Shown here piece by piece: positions 63,942 to 64,000 of a stretch of DNA of 64,000 nucleotides; position 1 is the stretch's first letter, and every line of letters begins with the position of its first letter. A program made the translations under genes and the position numbers. The stretch comes from Saccharothrix espanaensis DSM 44229. GTDB taxonomy: Bacteria; Actinomycetota; Actinomycetes; Mycobacteriales; Pseudonocardiaceae. The notes beneath the pieces were generated by a model that made no database searches, was not told the origin of the DNA, and was given only the letters and a program-made list of their open reading frames with translations. The stretch is taken from the NCBI RefSeq assembly GCF_000328705.1, contig NC_019673.1, positions 1,364,001 to 1,428,000 on the forward strand. The letters run 5' to 3'.

Positions 63942-64000
63942 GTGCAGCCGCTAACTGTGTCCGTACTCGCCTTTGGGGTTTCGTGTCTATCTTTATTTGT
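63942..64000 (+). CDS. Possible start of a gene, cut by window edge
   Basis: A frame from GTG 63942 (VQPLTVSVLAFGVSCLSLF) is hydrophobic and runs off the window. It is preceded by a palindrome GCACGAT-GCC-ATCGTGC (63930-63946) that overlaps the start. The AT content rises here, fitting the foreign element side of the tRNA-Gly junction. Only 19 codons are visible, so this is weak. Confidence 0.25.
   Translation, partial: MQPLTVSVLAFGVSCLSLF

Overview
The window looks like chromosomal DNA of a high-GC actinomycete, most likely a Pseudonocardiales member (Saccharothrix/Lentzea/Actinosynnema-like). This is inferred from very high GC coding sequence, GTG and TTG starts, a DUF3558 lipoprotein, a 1655-residue NAD-glutamate dehydrogenase, a mycothiol-nitroreductase-like DsbA protein, a type VII secretion-type toxin operon, and many paralogous LacI, TetR and LuxR regulators. 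Both ends of the window cut genes or elements.

Layout. 1-3.3 kb: truncated secreted serine protease, a hypothetical, a NYN-LOTUS protein and a lipoprotein. 3.4-5.2 kb: a lower-GC accessory patch with an orphan DddA/SCP1.201-type deaminase toxin domain and its Imm1 immunity gene, a broken serine recombinase, a copy of the 3' end of tRNA-Arg, and tRNA-Arg(TCT) itself. This reads as an eroded integrative element. 5.3-12.8 kb: LacI regulator with operator and MFS exporter, a DUF3558 lipoprotein, a CopD-CtaG fusion, an AraC remnant, and a TetR-controlled DrrAB-type exporter. 13-25.8 kb: SSB paralogue, EttA, a very large TPR/disordered protein, NAD-GDH. 25.9-34.5 kb: a YCII/ECF42-like sigma pair, a sugar-utilisation group (a GH13 glycosidase broken by a 125-bp tandem duplication, LacI regulator, an intact GH13 paralogue), an AlkZ-like protein, a thioesterase, a truncated haemoglobin. 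34.57-37.31 kb: an IS30-family element interrupted by an IS4-family element. 37.8-44.7 kb: MscS channel, prolyl oligopeptidase, HNH nuclease facing a protein of 23 octapeptide repeats, MFS transporter, DUF5130-like pair. 44.8-55.2 kb: aminopeptidase N, DsbA-like protein, aldehyde dehydrogenase, LuxR-type ATPase regulator, ComB, RpiB, Nei. 55.4-58.5 kb: a compact operon YbaB-like / EspC-like / WXG100 nuclease toxin / pentapeptide-repeat protein. 58.6-63.6 kb: housekeeping and small genes (Eis-like acetyltransferase, HIT, VOC, PLDc_N, Nudix). 63.7-64 kb: a tRNA-Gly 3' half with a foreign 5' side, probably the edge of another integrated element.

The most interesting items are: (1) the repeat protein at 41762-42442, 23 near-identical VRITARDS-like octapeptides with no recognised family; (2) the toxin operon at 55392-58535, where a restriction-endonuclease-like nuclease tail overlaps a pentapeptide-repeat protein that could be a DNA-mimic immunity factor; (3) the stand-alone deaminase domain at 3460 whose usual zinc-binding His is Asp; and (4) the reversible-looking 125-bp duplication that breaks the glycosidase at 27685. 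All functions are inferred from sequence reading alone; no database search was run.
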